Assembly: GCF_022808695.1 (NCBI RefSeq)
Contig: NZ_JAKZKW010000006.1
Span: 84,789 to 148,788 of the forward strand
DNA: 64,000 bases
Source: Fundidesulfovibrio soli
Lineage (GTDB): Bacteria; Desulfobacterota; Desulfovibrionia; Desulfovibrionales; Desulfovibrionaceae
Direction of reading: 5' to 3'
Each line of letters starts with the position of its first letter. Position 1 is the stretch's first letter. Position numbers and translations under genes: made by a program. The notes beneath the pieces were generated by a model. The model did no database searches. It was given only the letters and a program-made list of their open reading frames with translations, and was not told the DNA's origin. This document shows positions 16,757-28,903 of the stretch, piece after piece.

Positions 16757-18103
16757 ATGGACACGAAGATCATGCTGCCGGAATCCGAGATGCCCAGACA
16801 TTGGTACAACGCCCTGCCGGACCTGCCCACACCCCTGGCGCCCCCGCTGGACCCGGGCACGGGCAAGCCGGTGAGCCCGGAGCAGCTCGCCCCCATCTTC
16901 CCCATGGGCATCATCCAGCAGGAAATGAGCCCCGAGCGCATGATCGAGATCCCCGAGCCGGTGCTGGACATCTACCGGCTGTACCGGCCCACGCCGCTGG
17001 TGCGCGCCCGCAGGCTGGAGAAGGCCTTGGGCGTGAAGTGCAAGATCTACTACAAGGACGAGTCCCGCTCCCCGGCGGGGTCGCACAAGCCCAACACGGC
17101 CATCCCCCAGGCCTACTACAACAAGCTCGAAGGCGTTAAGCGCCTGGCCACCGAGACGGGCGCGGGCCAGTGGGGCACGGCGCTCTCCTTCGCCTGCAAG
17201 ATGTTTGGCATGGATTGCACGGTCTACATGGTCAAGGTGAGCTACAACCAGAAGCCGTACCGCCGCATCCTGATCCAGTCCTACGGGGCGCAGATCTTCG
17301 CTTCGCCCTCCGAGATGACCCAGGTGGGCCGCTCCGTGCTGGCCTCCGACCCGGACTGCCAGGGCAGCCTGGGCCTGGCCATCTCCGAGGCCGTGGAGGA
17401 CGCCGCCACCCATGAAGACACCAAGTACGCCCTGGGCAGCGTGCTCAACCACGTGGTGCTGCACCAGACCATCGTGGGCCAGGAGGTCAAGAGCCAGCTG
17501 GCCATGGCCGGGGACAAGCCCGACTACCTGGTGGGCTGCGTGGGCGGCGGCAGCAACTTCGGCGGGCTGGTGCTGCCCTTCCTGCCGGAGAAGCTGGCCG
17601 GGGAGAAGATCACCTTCGTGGCCGCCGAGCCCAAGGCCTGCCCGACGCTGACGCGCGGCCAGTACCGCTACGACTACGGCGACGTGGCCCGCCTGACCCC
17701 GCTGCTCAAGATGCACACCCTGGGGCACGCCTACATGCCCGCGCCCATCCACGCGGGAGGGCTGCGCTACCACGGCGACGCGCCCCTCGTGTGCAACCTG
17801 ATGGCCGAGGGGCTCATCGACGCCCGCGCCTACTACCAGAACGACTGCTTCGAGGCCGCGCTGCTCTTCCAGTCCACCGAGGGCTTCCTGCCCGCGCCCG
17901 AGACCTCCCACGCCATCAAGGCCGCCATCGACGTGGCCAAGCAGGCCGAGGCGGGGCAGAACGTGGTGTTCCTGTATTCCGGGCACGGCCTACTGGACCT
18001 GGCCTCGTACGACGCCTACCTGCAGGGCAACCTGACCGACTTCGAGCACTCCCAGGCCGAGATCGACGAGGCGCTCAAGACCTGCCCGACCATCGAGGGG
18101 TAG
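16757..18103 (+). CDS. trpB: TrpB2-type tryptophan synthase beta chain
   Basis: A 448-residue PLP enzyme of the TrpB2 subgroup, which is longer than TrpB1 and usually encoded away from trpA. The PLP lysine lies in the motif GSHKPNTA, the phosphate-binding loop is [11 protein letters not shown], and the C-terminal [13 protein letters not shown] is characteristic. It would join indole or O-phosphoserine-derived aminoacrylate with serine to give tryptophan. No trpA or other trp gene is nearby. I chose the ATG at 16757 because AGAGG lies 6 bases upstream; an in-frame ATG at 16751 is an alternative. Confidence 0.88.
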   Translation: MDTKIMLPESEMPRHWYNALPDLPTPLAPPLDPGTGKPVSPEQLAPIFPMGIIQQEMSPERMIEIPEPVLDIYRLYRPTPLVRARRLEKALGVKCKIYYKDESRSPAGSHKPNTAIPQAYYNKLEGVKRLATETGAGQWGTALSFACKMFGMDCTVYMVKVSYNQKPYRRILIQSYGAQIFASPSEMTQVGRSVLASDPDCQGSLGLAISEAVEDAATHEDTKYALGSVLNHVVLHQTIVGQEVKSQLAMAGDKPDYLVGCVGGGSNFGGLVLPFLPEKLAGEKITFVAAEPKACPTLTRGQYRYDYGDVARLTPLLKMHTLGHAYMPAPIHAGGLRYHGDAPLVCNLMAEGLIDARAYYQNDCFEAALLFQSTEGFLPAPETSHAIKAAIDVAKQAEAGQNVVFLYSGHGLLDLASYDAYLQGNLTDFEHSQAEIDEALKTCPTIEG

Positions 18104-18130
18104 GGCGCGGGGGAACGCCACCGACGCGAC

Positions 18131-18161
18131 AAGGCCGCCGGGAAAGCCCGGCGGCCTTTTT
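18131..18161 (+). terminator. Rho-independent terminator of trpB2
   Basis: A perfect 12-base stem, AAGGCCGCCGGG paired with CCCGGCGGCCTT, closes on an AAAG loop (18143-18146) and runs into TTTTT (18157-18161). It is 28 bases after the trpB2 stop. Confidence 0.9.
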
Positions 18162-18371
18162 GATCGCCCTCGCAGGCCCGCGACGCGGCTTGGCGTTGAG
18201 CTGCGCGGCCGCCACGGGGTGTCGCCGACCCCGCAACGCCTGTGGCGTGAGCGTTGTGTCGGGCATGCCCCGGAGCCGGCCTGCCTGACGGGTGCCTCCG
18301 GGGGGGCTGGCGAATTGAGCCGCGGGCGCCGCTGCCTGGCGGCCGTGGCCCCGGCAGCCGGATATATCCAG

Positions 18372-18962
18372 CTATTTGCCGTGCATCATCTTGCGGCGGC
18401 TGCGTATCATAAGGGTGTCGGCGGCCATGTCCTTGAAGGCGGCCTGGATCACCGTGTCGAAATCGGCAAGCTTGCCCCCGCGCTTCTTGATGAAAGCCTC
18501 AGCCGCCGATTTATCTTCAAAAGCCCACTTGGCCTGCTTGCTCATCACGCCCATCCTCTCGCCTCCGAGCACCCAAACGGCCGATTCGGCGTCTATGAGG
18601 TTCTTCGTGTCGTAATCCGCAACCAGGATTCTGGCGGGAGCCTTGTCCAGGCTCACGGCCATCTCAAGCACCGCGCAGTGTATGGAACAGGTGCCGTAGG
18701 ACGTGCCGTCGTCGTATTCGAGCACCATTCGCGCATAGGCGAACATGGCCCTATTCATATTGCACAGAGGGCATGCTGGATGCGCCGTGATGTCGGCAGC
18801 CATGGCCATGTCCTCGGGGGCAGGGGTGCCCGCATGCCCGTGCATGTCCCCGTGGCCGCCGGCCCCAGACTGGGCGTGAGATTCCATCTGCGCTGCGGCG
18901 AGCCCTGCGCAAACGAGGATGCAACCGAGCAGCTGGATGACAACACAGAAGGTACGGCGCAT
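18372..18962 (-). CDS. NosL-family copper-binding protein, exported
   Basis: A 196-residue secreted or membrane-anchored protein. Residues 1-24 form a signal peptide, followed by a His/Met/Gly-rich linker (about 28-56) typical of copper-handling proteins. The NosL domain carries CPLCNM (C64, C67, M69) and CSIHC (C92, C96), which match the NosL metal site. NosL delivers copper to nitrous-oxide reductase NosZ, but no nos gene is in this window. NosL-like proteins without NosZ exist in other bacteria; here a general periplasmic copper chaperone role is inference. GGAGGG precedes the ATG. Confidence 0.85.
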   Translation of the reverse strand: MRRTFCVVIQLLGCILVCAGLAAAQMESHAQSGAGGHGDMHGHAGTPAPEDMAMAADITAHPACPLCNMNRAMFAYARMVLEYDDGTSYGTCSIHCAVLEMAVSLDKAPARILVADYDTKNLIDAESAVWVLGGERMGVMSKQAKWAFEDKSAAEAFIKKRGGKLADFDTVIQAAFKDMAADTLMIRSRRKMMHGK

Positions 18963-19311
18963 TGATGCCCTCCAAAATGGTTCGTTCGTCGGGATGTGCT
19001 CCTAACACGTAACGCACTGGCCGCGATCAGCAAAAACGGGGTGGCGAAACCTTCACATGAGAGCATCCGGTGTGGTGGCTCAACTCTGGCTTCATAAGCC
19101 TCTTGCCGATTGTCACGCAAGCAATTCAGGCGATATTCCGTATGACACCGCGACATCCTTCCCACGAAATTCCCCCGGGGAATGAAGCGGCAAAAGTGGG
19201 CGTCATGAGAGACATCCGATTGAGAGCCTGCCTCCTCCTCCACGCCGATGAAGGTGGGGCAGTCAGGCCCCAAGGCCCCCGGAGGCCTTCCTCCGCCCGA
19301 TCCCGGAGCAC
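18963..19311. other. Intergenic region, upstream of nosL-like gene
   Basis: About 350 bases without a convincing gene. Short open frames here have no ribosome binding site and no protein-like composition. The only structure seen is a 15-base palindrome, ATTCCCC-C-GGGGAAT (19169-19183), and a small AAGGCC/GGCCTT hairpin near 19272. The nosL promoter must lie in its left part, but I cannot identify it. Confidence 0.5.
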
Positions 19312-19347
19312 AAAAAAAGCGCCCGGCCAGACAACCTGACCGGGCGC
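19312..19347 (-). terminator. Rho-independent terminator of the amino-acid ABC operon
   Basis: On the minus strand GCGCCCGG (19347-19340) pairs with CCGGGCGC (19326-19319) and is followed by an uninterrupted run of seven T (19318-19312). It is 25 bases beyond the stop codon of the ATPase gene. Confidence 0.88.
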
Positions 19348-19371
19348 TCGTCTGTGACTGCGCGCGTCACA

Positions 19372-20098
<727 letters not shown>

Positions 20099-20112
<14 letters not shown>

Positions 20113-20890
20113 AGTAGGAGAGCCTCTCTTCGAGCCTGGACACCAACTTGGAGAGCAGCAGGGTGATGATCAGGTAGACCAGCGCCACCACGGTGTAGGT
20201 TTCGAAATACAGGAAGGTTTCGGACGCGAACTCGCGGCCCCTGCGCAGCAGGTCCGCCACGGCCAGGATGGACACCAGCGAGGTGTCCTTCAGGAGCATG
20301 ATGAACTCGTTGCCCACCGGCGGCAGAATGATGCGCATGGCCTGGGGCAGGATGACGTAGCGCATGGTCTGGGCGCGGTTGAAGCCCAGGGAGCGCGCCG
20401 CCTCGGTCTGGCCCTTGTCGATGGCCAGGATGCCCGCGCGGAAAATTTCGCCCAGGTAGGCGCCGTAGCACACGGCCATGGCGATGACGGCGGCCAGGAT
20501 GTCCGGCACGCGCACGAAGCGGCCCAGCGCGTAATAGATGTAGAACAGCTGCACCAGCAGGGGGATGCCGCGCACGATCTCCACGTAGGTGGAGGCGACC
20601 AGGTTGATCCAGCGGTTGCGGGACACGCGCCCAAGGCCCGTGAGCAGCCCCAGGAACAGGGCCAGCACGATGGAGTAGATGGTCACCTGGAAAGTGACCA
20701 GGACGCCGTCGGGTATGAATTTGACGAGGCGCAGGTAGGCCCCTTTCTCCACCAGGACGAGGTAGAGCAGGGTGCCCACGGACACGACCAGGGAAAGCCA
20801 CCAGGCTGAGACGAGCCCCTTGTCCGACTTGCGCGGGATGGCGGGGCCGTCGTGCTGCTCGATGACGGGTACGGTTTGTTGCGTCTGCAT
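20099..20890 (-). CDS. glnP: Polar amino-acid ABC importer permease
   Basis: A 263-residue permease of the HisM/GlnP family. The N-terminal ~35 residues are cytoplasmic; about five transmembrane helices follow. The family opening [27 protein letters not shown], the [20 protein letters not shown] motif and the coupling (EAA) loop [22 protein letters not shown] are intact. It should function as a homodimer. It is separated from the binding-protein gene by a 58-base gap holding a stable stem-loop. Confidence 0.9.
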
Positions 20891-20904
20891 GTACGATTTG
20901 AAAC

Positions 20905-20932
20905 GGGGGATCGGGCCAGCGCCCGGTCCCCC
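20905..20932 (-). other. Stem-loop between binding-protein and permease genes
   Basis: A 12-base-pair GC-rich stem (20905-20916 with 20921-20932, one G-T pair) closes on a 4-base loop. It sits just after the binding-protein stop codon. Such hairpins commonly protect the upstream message or attenuate the downstream one, so that binding protein is made in excess. Confidence 0.7.
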
Positions 20933-20948
20933 ATTTGAATTTAGAGGT

Positions 20949-21686
20949 CTACTGACCGATCCACTTCTTGATCAGTTCCTTCTCGATGCCCTTGTCCTTC
21001 ACGGCCTTGATGCCCTTGTCGATGAGGGCCAGGGTTTCCTTGTCGCCCTTCTTGACGGCGATGCCGTAAAACTCGTCCTCACCGGTTTCGATGATGGCGG
21101 CGATCTTGAGCTTGCCCTTGTACTTGTCGTTCTGCAGGGCGTACTGGGCGGCAACGGGGTCGTCGCAGACGACGCCGTCGATGCGGCCGTTGAAGAGGTC
21201 TTCGATGGCCAGGCCCACTTCGTCGTAGGACTTGTCCTTCACGCCTTCGGCCTTCTTCACGGCGAAGTGGCCGGTGGTGGAGATCTGGGCGCCCAGGGTC
21301 TTGCCTTTCATGTCGGCCAGGGTCTTGGCGTTGGAGGCCACGGGGACCACCAGGGCCTGGCGGACCTTGAAGTAGGGGGTGGAGAAGTCCATCGCGTTCT
21401 TGCGTTCGTCGGTGATGGACACGGAGGAGCAGATGGCGTCGTACTTGTTGGCGGCCAGGCCGGCGAAGATGCCGTCCCAGGCGACTGCCTTGAATTCGGG
21501 GGTGAACCCGGCTTCCTTGCCGGCGGCCTTCATGTAGTCGATGGCGAAGCCGGTCATTTGCTTGTCGGGGCCGACGAACTCCATGGGCGGCCAGGTGGCG
21601 TCGGAAGCGAAGACGATGGTTTTGGCCCAGGCGGACTGGGAAGCAAGGGCGATCAGCAGGGCGGCCAGGACGACGATTCTGCGCAT
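20949..21686 (-). CDS. Periplasmic polar amino-acid binding protein
   Basis: A 245-residue family 3 solute-binding protein. The signal peptide ends at SAWA; the mature part begins KTIVFASDATWPPMEF. The ligand-site residues typical of amino-acid binders are suggested by DATWPPMEF, SSVSITDERK and the arginine in DERK. The start at 21686 directly follows GGAGGAGA; four extra upstream codons are possible but less likely. It is the first gene of the three-gene importer operon. The exact amino acid is unknown. Confidence 0.9.
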   Translation of the reverse strand: MRRIVVLAALLIALASQSAWAKTIVFASDATWPPMEFVGPDKQMTGFAIDYMKAAGKEAGFTPEFKAVAWDGIFAGLAANKYDAICSSVSITDERKNAMDFSTPYFKVRQALVVPVASNAKTLADMKGKTLGAQISTTGHFAVKKAEGVKDKSYDEVGLAIEDLFNGRIDGVVCDDPVAAQYALQNDKYKGKLKIAAIIETGEDEFYGIAVKKGDKETLALIDKGIKAVKDKGIEKELIKKWIGQ

Positions 21687-21837
21687 GTTCTCCTCCACGG
21701 TTGGATGTTAGCCGCTCGGGGGCTTGGTTGCCTCAGCGGTTAAAGTTTCACATGGTCGTCACGCGACCGGAAACAATTGCCCGAATTTGGAAAGAATTCA
21801 AGCAGAATGAACAACTTTCTCGGAAACTATCGTGGTT

Positions 21838-22959
21838 TCAACAAGTTGATTTCATGAGGTATTCATCCAGCGCAGCCAGCCCGGTCGCGAATCCGGTCCG
21901 GCCGAAGCCCATGCGGAAATGGGCGCTCCAGGCCTCGCCGTAGAGGCGGCCAGGAAGCAGCAGCGCGCCGCATCCGTCCAGCACCTGGGCGCAGAAGGGT
22001 TCGGCGTCCTGCCCCGAGGCCAGCGCCGGGAAGCAGATGGGCCCGGCAAGGGGGCGCACCCAGGTGAAGCGCCCGGCGTGGCGGCGCATGAAGGTTTCAA
22101 GCAGGGACAGGTTCTCCTGGCACAGGGCGCGCAGGCCGGAGACGATCTCCCGGCCGTGGCGCAGGGCCAGGGCGGCCAGGAACTCCGAGGGGGCGCTGCC
22201 GCAGATGGAGGTGTAGTCCTTGGCGGCGGCCATGGCCGCGAGCACGCTTTCGTCCCGGGCGGCCACCCAGCCCACGCGCAGCCCCGCCAGCCCGTAGGCC
22301 TTGGACATCACACCCAGCGAGACCGCCCGCTCGTACAGCTCGCAGGCCGGGCGCGGGGCGCTGGCCATGTCGTATTCCAGGCCCGCGTACACCTCGTCGG
22401 AGAAGAGCAGGCAGCCCCTGGCGGAGACGATCTCCACGATGCGCGCCATTTCGGCCGCGCTGAAGGCGAAGCCCGTGGGGTTGTGGGGCGAGTTGATGAT
22501 CACCGCCCCGGTCCTTGGGCCCACCAGCCGTTCAAGCTCGTCCATATCCGGCCGCCAGCCGTTCTCCGGCCGGGCCTCCCAGGGCAGCACCGTGCACCCG
22601 GCCGTGGCCGCCACCTGATGCAGGGACTGGTAGCACGGGGTGTGCACCACCACTTCGTCCCCGGGGTTGAGGCAGGCTGTGGCGAAGTTGAAGATGGCCT
22701 CCTGCGCCCCCACATGCGCCAGCACCTGCGAAGGGGCGATGCCGCGATAGGTGCGGGCGATCTCCTCCCGCAGGGCCGGGCCGCCCGCGGCCTCGGTGTA
22801 GCCCAGGGGCAGGGCTTCGAAGGCCTGGCGCGCGCCGGGCTCCAGGTCCAGCAGCTGGCCAGCGGTGAGGGTCTGGCAGTCCGAGACGCACAGCAGATGC
22901 TCGACAGAGAATTCGTGCACGGCGAAGTAGCGTTCCAGCATGAACGGGGGCAGCTTCAT
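21838..22959 (-). CDS. PLP-dependent class I/II aminotransferase
   Basis: A 373-residue fold-type I aminotransferase. The motif INSPHNPTGF, the aspartate in LFSDEVYAGLE and the PLP lysine in SKAYGLAGLRVGW are all present, as is a C-terminal Arg region (FRMGFGR) for carboxylate binding. It starts at 22959 with AGGAGA upstream. The N-terminus (MKLPPFMLERYFAVHEF) resembles aminotransferases close to capreomycidine-synthase and aspartate-type enzymes, but the substrate is not certain. It is on the same strand as, and 151 bases upstream of, the amino-acid importer; joint function is inference. Confidence 0.85.
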   Translation of the reverse strand: MKLPPFMLERYFAVHEFSVEHLLCVSDCQTLTAGQLLDLEPGARQAFEALPLGYTEAAGGPALREEIARTYRGIAPSQVLAHVGAQEAIFNFATACLNPGDEVVVHTPCYQSLHQVAATAGCTVLPWEARPENGWRPDMDELERLVGPRTGAVIINSPHNPTGFAFSAAEMARIVEIVSARGCLLFSDEVYAGLEYDMASAPRPACELYERAVSLGVMSKAYGLAGLRVGWVAARDESVLAAMAAAKDYTSICGSAPSEFLAALALRHGREIVSGLRALCQENLSLLETFMRRHAGRFTWVRPLAGPICFPALASGQDAEPFCAQVLDGCGALLLPGRLYGEAWSAHFRMGFGRTGFATGLAALDEYLMKSTC

Positions 22960-23055
22960 GGATTCTCCTGCGGTTGCGGTGCGCCCGTGTAGCAGGCTGA
23001 GCGCCATCTTGCCAGCCCCGGGCCTGGGGCGTAGAGCGCGGGGCGGAGGCGAGGC

Positions 23056-24051
23056 ATGAACAAGGTGATTTCGGGTGCGTGCACTGCGCTGGCGGCGGTT
23101 CTGGTCTGGTCCTGGGCGGCGTGCGCCCAGCGTCCCGTTTTCGAGGCTTCGGAGCTGGAGGGCTCAGCGCAGGAGAAGCTGCCCGGCAAGCTGGCCGCGC
23201 CGGACCTCTCCGGCCCGCAGCGCGCGATGCCCCGGCATGTGGCTTCGCCGCTGCCCAACGATCAGCGCGGCTCCATCCGCCGCGTCGAAACGGGCGGGCG
23301 CAAGCTCGTGGCCCTGACCTTCGACCTCTGCGAGCTCTCGGACCAGCGCGCCGGGTACGACGCCCCCCTGGTGGCCGTGCTGCGCGAGCTGAAGGCCCCG
23401 GCCACCTTCTTCGCGGGCGGCAGGTGGATGCGCTCCCACCCGGAGCGCGCCATGCAGCTCATGGCCGACCCGCTGTTCGAGGTGGGAAGCCACGCCTGGA
23501 CCCACGGCAACTTCGGGGTGCTCGGCAGGGAGGAGATGGCCCGCCAGATCGACTGGACCCAGGCCCAGTACGAGCTGTTGCGCGAGGATCTCGCGGCGCT
23601 GGCCGGTAAAAGGGGAGTGGGGGAGGCGGTCAAGGGCGTACGGGAGTCCATCGCCGTGTTCCGCTTCCCCTATGGGCGCTGCTCCGCCCAGGCCCTGGAA
23701 CTGCTCGCGGCGCGTGGGCTGGCCGCCGTGCAGTGGGACGTGAACATGATGGACGCCGCCAAATCGCGCACGGCCGAGGCCATCGTGCGCGACGCCTTGC
23801 GCCAGGTGCGCCCCGGCTCCATCGTGCTGGGCCATGCCAACGGCTTCGGCCACGCCACTGCCGAGGCACTGCGGGCGCTCATCCCGGCGCTTCGGGAGAA
23901 GGGCTATGAGCTCGTCACCGTGAGCGCGCTGCTGGAGGCTGGGAAGCCCGCGACCACGGCGGACTGCTACGATTCCCGCCCCGGGGACACGGCGGTGTAC
24001 GACGCCCAGTTCGGCGAGGGCACCGTGCACCCGCGCAGGAACAGGCCCTGA
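23056..24051 (+). CDS. Exported polysaccharide deacetylase (NodB domain)
   Basis: A 331-residue protein with a signal peptide (1-24). The NodB domain starts near 86. Motif 1 is TFDLCE (Asp90 as catalytic base; the usual second Asp is Leu, as in a subgroup of predicted chitin/xylan deacetylases). Motif 2 is SHAWTH (His146, His150, metal ligands). Motif 3 is RFPYGR (203-208). A C-terminal LGHANG with His also fits. It should deacetylate a cell-surface or extracellular polysaccharide in the periplasm. The altered second Asp makes metal use uncertain. Confidence 0.85.
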   Translation: MNKVISGACTALAAVLVWSWAACAQRPVFEASELEGSAQEKLPGKLAAPDLSGPQRAMPRHVASPLPNDQRGSIRRVETGGRKLVALTFDLCELSDQRAGYDAPLVAVLRELKAPATFFAGGRWMRSHPERAMQLMADPLFEVGSHAWTHGNFGVLGREEMARQIDWTQAQYELLREDLAALAGKRGVGEAVKGVRESIAVFRFPYGRCSAQALELLAARGLAAVQWDVNMMDAAKSRTAEAIVRDALRQVRPGSIVLGHANGFGHATAEALRALIPALREKGYELVTVSALLEAGKPATTADCYDSRPGDTAVYDAQFGEGTVHPRRNRP

Positions 24052-24149
24052 AAGTTTATGCGGCCCAGGGGCCGTACGGCCGCTCCTCCACGGCTCCGGT
24101 GCAGGTTCTTCGGATCTTTTCAGTCCCTTATGAAATCCTTCACTTTATG

Positions 24150-24178
24150 TTGATAATGACAATCAATTTCGTTATACG
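24150..24178 (+). promoter_or_regulatory. Promoter with embedded Fur box upstream of HD-GYP gene
   Basis: -35 TTGATA (24150-24155), 17-base spacer and -10 TATACG (24173-24178) precede the gene at 24208. The 19 bases at 24152-24170 match the Fur consensus GATAATGATAATCATTATC at 16 of 19 positions and cover the -35 tail plus the spacer. Iron-loaded Fur would be expected to repress. Confidence 0.6.
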
Positions 24179-24207
24179 CAGCCGAAATCACTTCGGAGCG
24201 AGACGCA

Positions 24208-24903
24208 ATGGAATTTCTCTGCAAGCTCGAAGGCTGCATCGGGGCCTACAAATGCGGCCAGATGGCGGCCACCCTCCACCAGATGGCCGAAAGCCTTGGC
24301 CGCGCCGTGGACGCCAAGGACAAACGCCTCTTCGAGCACTCGGCGCTCACGGCCGACCTGGCCACGCTGCTGGCCCTGGCCCACGGCCTCTCCGACAAGC
24401 AGGCCGACATCATCCACATAGCCGGGCACCTGCACGACATCGGCAAGATCGGCATCCCGGACGCGGTGTTGGGCAAGCCGGGCAGGCTCACCAACCAGGA
24501 GTGGGCCGTCATGCGGCAGCATCCGGCCATCGGGGCCCAGATCCTGGCGCCCATCGCCAATTTCGGGGCCAGGAACGGCGTGCGCGACATCGTGCTCACG
24601 CACCATGAGCGGTTCGAAGGCGGGGGTTATCCTCGGGGGCTTCGTAAAAGGGAAATCCCGCTGGGAGGGCGCATCCTGGCCATCGCGGACAGCGTGGCCG
24701 CCATGCTCGAATACCGCAGTTACCGGCCGGCATTGCAGCTCGGCGAGGCTCTGGCCGAGATCGAGCGCTGCTCGGGGAGCTGGTACGACCCGTCGCTATG
24801 CAGGGATTTTCTGCAACACGAGGCGGAAGTGGAGGCGGTGGTGCGGCGCCACGCGCACACGGAGGCCCTTCAGGGAAACGAGGCGAAGGCGTCCGCGGGA
24901 TAA
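24208..24903 (+). CDS. HD-GYP domain protein (c-di-GMP phosphodiesterase)
   Basis: A 231-residue protein, mostly a single HD-GYP domain (about 20-200). Conserved metal and catalytic motifs are present: His44 in FEHS, HD at 76-77 in HLHDIGKIGIP, His132-His133 in HHERFEGGGYPRGL with the GYP signature at 140-142 (GYP). It should hydrolyse cyclic di-GMP to GMP. No receiver or sensor domain is fused; a cysteine pair (C5, C10) and C16 precede the domain. A Fur box overlaps its promoter, so expression should depend on iron. The GGDEF gene converges on its 3' end. Confidence 0.88.
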   Translation: MEFLCKLEGCIGAYKCGQMAATLHQMAESLGRAVDAKDKRLFEHSALTADLATLLALAHGLSDKQADIIHIAGHLHDIGKIGIPDAVLGKPGRLTNQEWAVMRQHPAIGAQILAPIANFGARNGVRDIVLTHHERFEGGGYPRGLRKREIPLGGRILAIADSVAAMLEYRSYRPALQLGEALAEIERCSGSWYDPSLCRDFLQHEAEVEAVVRRHAHTEALQGNEAKASAG

Positions 24904-24954
24904 ACAGCGGGTCGGGCGGATCGTGGAGGCGGAGTTCGGATGAGGGCAGCGGGA

Positions 24955-25686
24955 TCAGGCCAGGACCATGCGGCCCCGGCCCTCGGCCTTAGCGCGGTAA
25001 AGAGCCTTGTCGGCGTCCTCGAAGATGTCCTCGGTCGATTCCTGGCCGGAAGGCACACCGCCCGAGACGCCGATGGAGGCCGAGAGCATCACCTCGCGGC
25101 CGTCCCCGAGCATGACCGTGGCCTGGGAGAAGGCGCGCAGGATGCGTTTGGCTACCTGGGAAGCTTCGGATGTTCCGGTGTCCGGCAGCAGCAGGGCGAA
25201 TTCCTCTCCGCCGATCCTGGCCGCGATGTCGCAGCGGCGCACGGCGGAGCGGATGACTTCGGCGGCGGTCTTGAGGGCCAGGTCGCCCACCTGGTGCCCG
25301 TAGGTGTCGTTGATGCCCTTGAAGCGGTCCAGGTCGACCAGGAGCAGGCTCATGGGCCGGCCCTGGCGCTGGGAGAGGTTGGCGAACTCGCTCATGCGCT
25401 GGTGGAAGTGGCGGGAGTTTGCAAGGCCGGTGAGCTCGTCGATGGTGGCCAGCTGGGCGAGACGCTCCTGCTCCTTGCCCAGGAGCCAGCCGAAGGTGCC
25501 GAACGTCAGCATGGAGCCCAGGAGCATGTACGCGAAGAGGTCCGCCTGCCCGGAAAGGATGTCAAAAGGGGAGCCGCCACGGGCTGTCTGGATCGCGAGC
25601 CAGCCCAGGGGCGCGAACACGGCAAGAAGTTCGCCTTGCAGAGCCCTGGCGAGGCGCGGACGGAGGTGGAAATACGGCAAACCCAC
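24955..25686 (-). CDS. Membrane-bound diguanylate cyclase (GGEEF)
   Basis: A 243-residue protein with two N-terminal membrane segments (about 18-35 and 49-70) and a C-terminal GGDEF domain (about 80-240). The active site reads GGEEF (159-163), a functional variant, and an I-site RRCD (150-153) lies five residues before it. It should make cyclic di-GMP at the inner membrane. No sensor domain beyond the short membrane hairpin is present. It ends 51 bases from the HD-GYP stop codon on the opposite strand. Confidence 0.88.
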   Translation of the reverse strand: MGLPYFHLRPRLARALQGELLAVFAPLGWLAIQTARGGSPFDILSGQADLFAYMLLGSMLTFGTFGWLLGKEQERLAQLATIDELTGLANSRHFHQRMSEFANLSQRQGRPMSLLLVDLDRFKGINDTYGHQVGDLALKTAAEVIRSAVRRCDIAARIGGEEFALLLPDTGTSEASQVAKRILRAFSQATVMLGDGREVMLSASIGVSGGVPSGQESTEDIFEDADKALYRAKAEGRGRMVLA

Positions 25687-25816
25687 TGCTTATGACCTAC
25701 CACACTGTAAACGGGTGCGGAGCTTCTACGCCCTGGCGGGGAAAATTCAAGTAAAATTTCGAATACGATTAAGCTATTGCAATCACGACCATAAAGGTGT
25801 GGTATTGGCAGCAGTG

Positions 25817-25847
25817 CGGGGCGCGCCGGAATTTCCGGCGCGGCCCG
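25817..25847 (-). terminator. Stem-loop after clpB
   Basis: CGCGCCGG (25822-25829) pairs with CCGGCGCG (25835-25842), closing on AATTT, with a few outer G-C pairs. It lies 12-42 bases beyond the clpB stop codon. There is no strong T tract. Confidence 0.6.
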
Positions 25848-25858
25848 CTTGCTGGACG

Positions 25859-28474
<2,616 letters not shown>

Positions 28475-28525
28475 ATGTGTTCTCCTTGAGGAGTCGTTCT
28501 CTGTTCCGGTCGTGAACGTGTGGCG

Positions 28526-28846
28526 CTAGATGATCAGCTTCTCCAGCTCGCGGACGCGTTTCTCGAGAAATTCGACGCGCTCCACCAGATCGACGATGAT
28601 GGAGGCCCCCACCGGGGAGATGTCCAGGTCCTTGCAGAGCCGCCAGAGCTTCTTCACCCGGTAGACGTCGGCGTGGCGGAACAGGTACTGGCTGCCCGAG
28701 GTCATCTGCGGCCGCAGCCAGCCCAGCTCGATGAGCTCGCCCACCAGGGCGGGGTGCATTTCGGTCATCTCGATGAACTGCGCCCAGGCGATCCGGTCCG
28801 ATTTTGCGGGCAGGTCCGAGCCGTAGAGTATCGTGATATCGACCAT
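28526..28846 (-). CDS. cbpM: CbpM-like chaperone modulator
   Basis: A 106-residue protein of the CbpM/MerR-like group: an N-terminal helical region with a winged-helix-like core (ALVGELIELGWLRPQ ... FRHADVYRVKKLWRLCKDLDISPVGASIIVDLVERVEFLEKRV trimmed to its motifs) and a C-terminal coiled coil. CbpM binds the J-domain of CbpA and inhibits its co-chaperone activity. Its position between cbpA and clpB supports this assignment. It lacks a convincing DNA-binding wing, so a MerR-type regulator is the alternative. Confidence 0.85.
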   Translation of the reverse strand: MVDITILYGSDLPAKSDRIAWAQFIEMTEMHPALVGELIELGWLRPQMTSGSQYLFRHADVYRVKKLWRLCKDLDISPVGASIIVDLVERVEFLEKRVRELEKLII

Positions 28847-28903
28847 GGATGCCTCTGCTTTGTCGTGGCGTTAGCTCCGGGCGGCCTTGCAGCCGCCGCG
28901 GGA

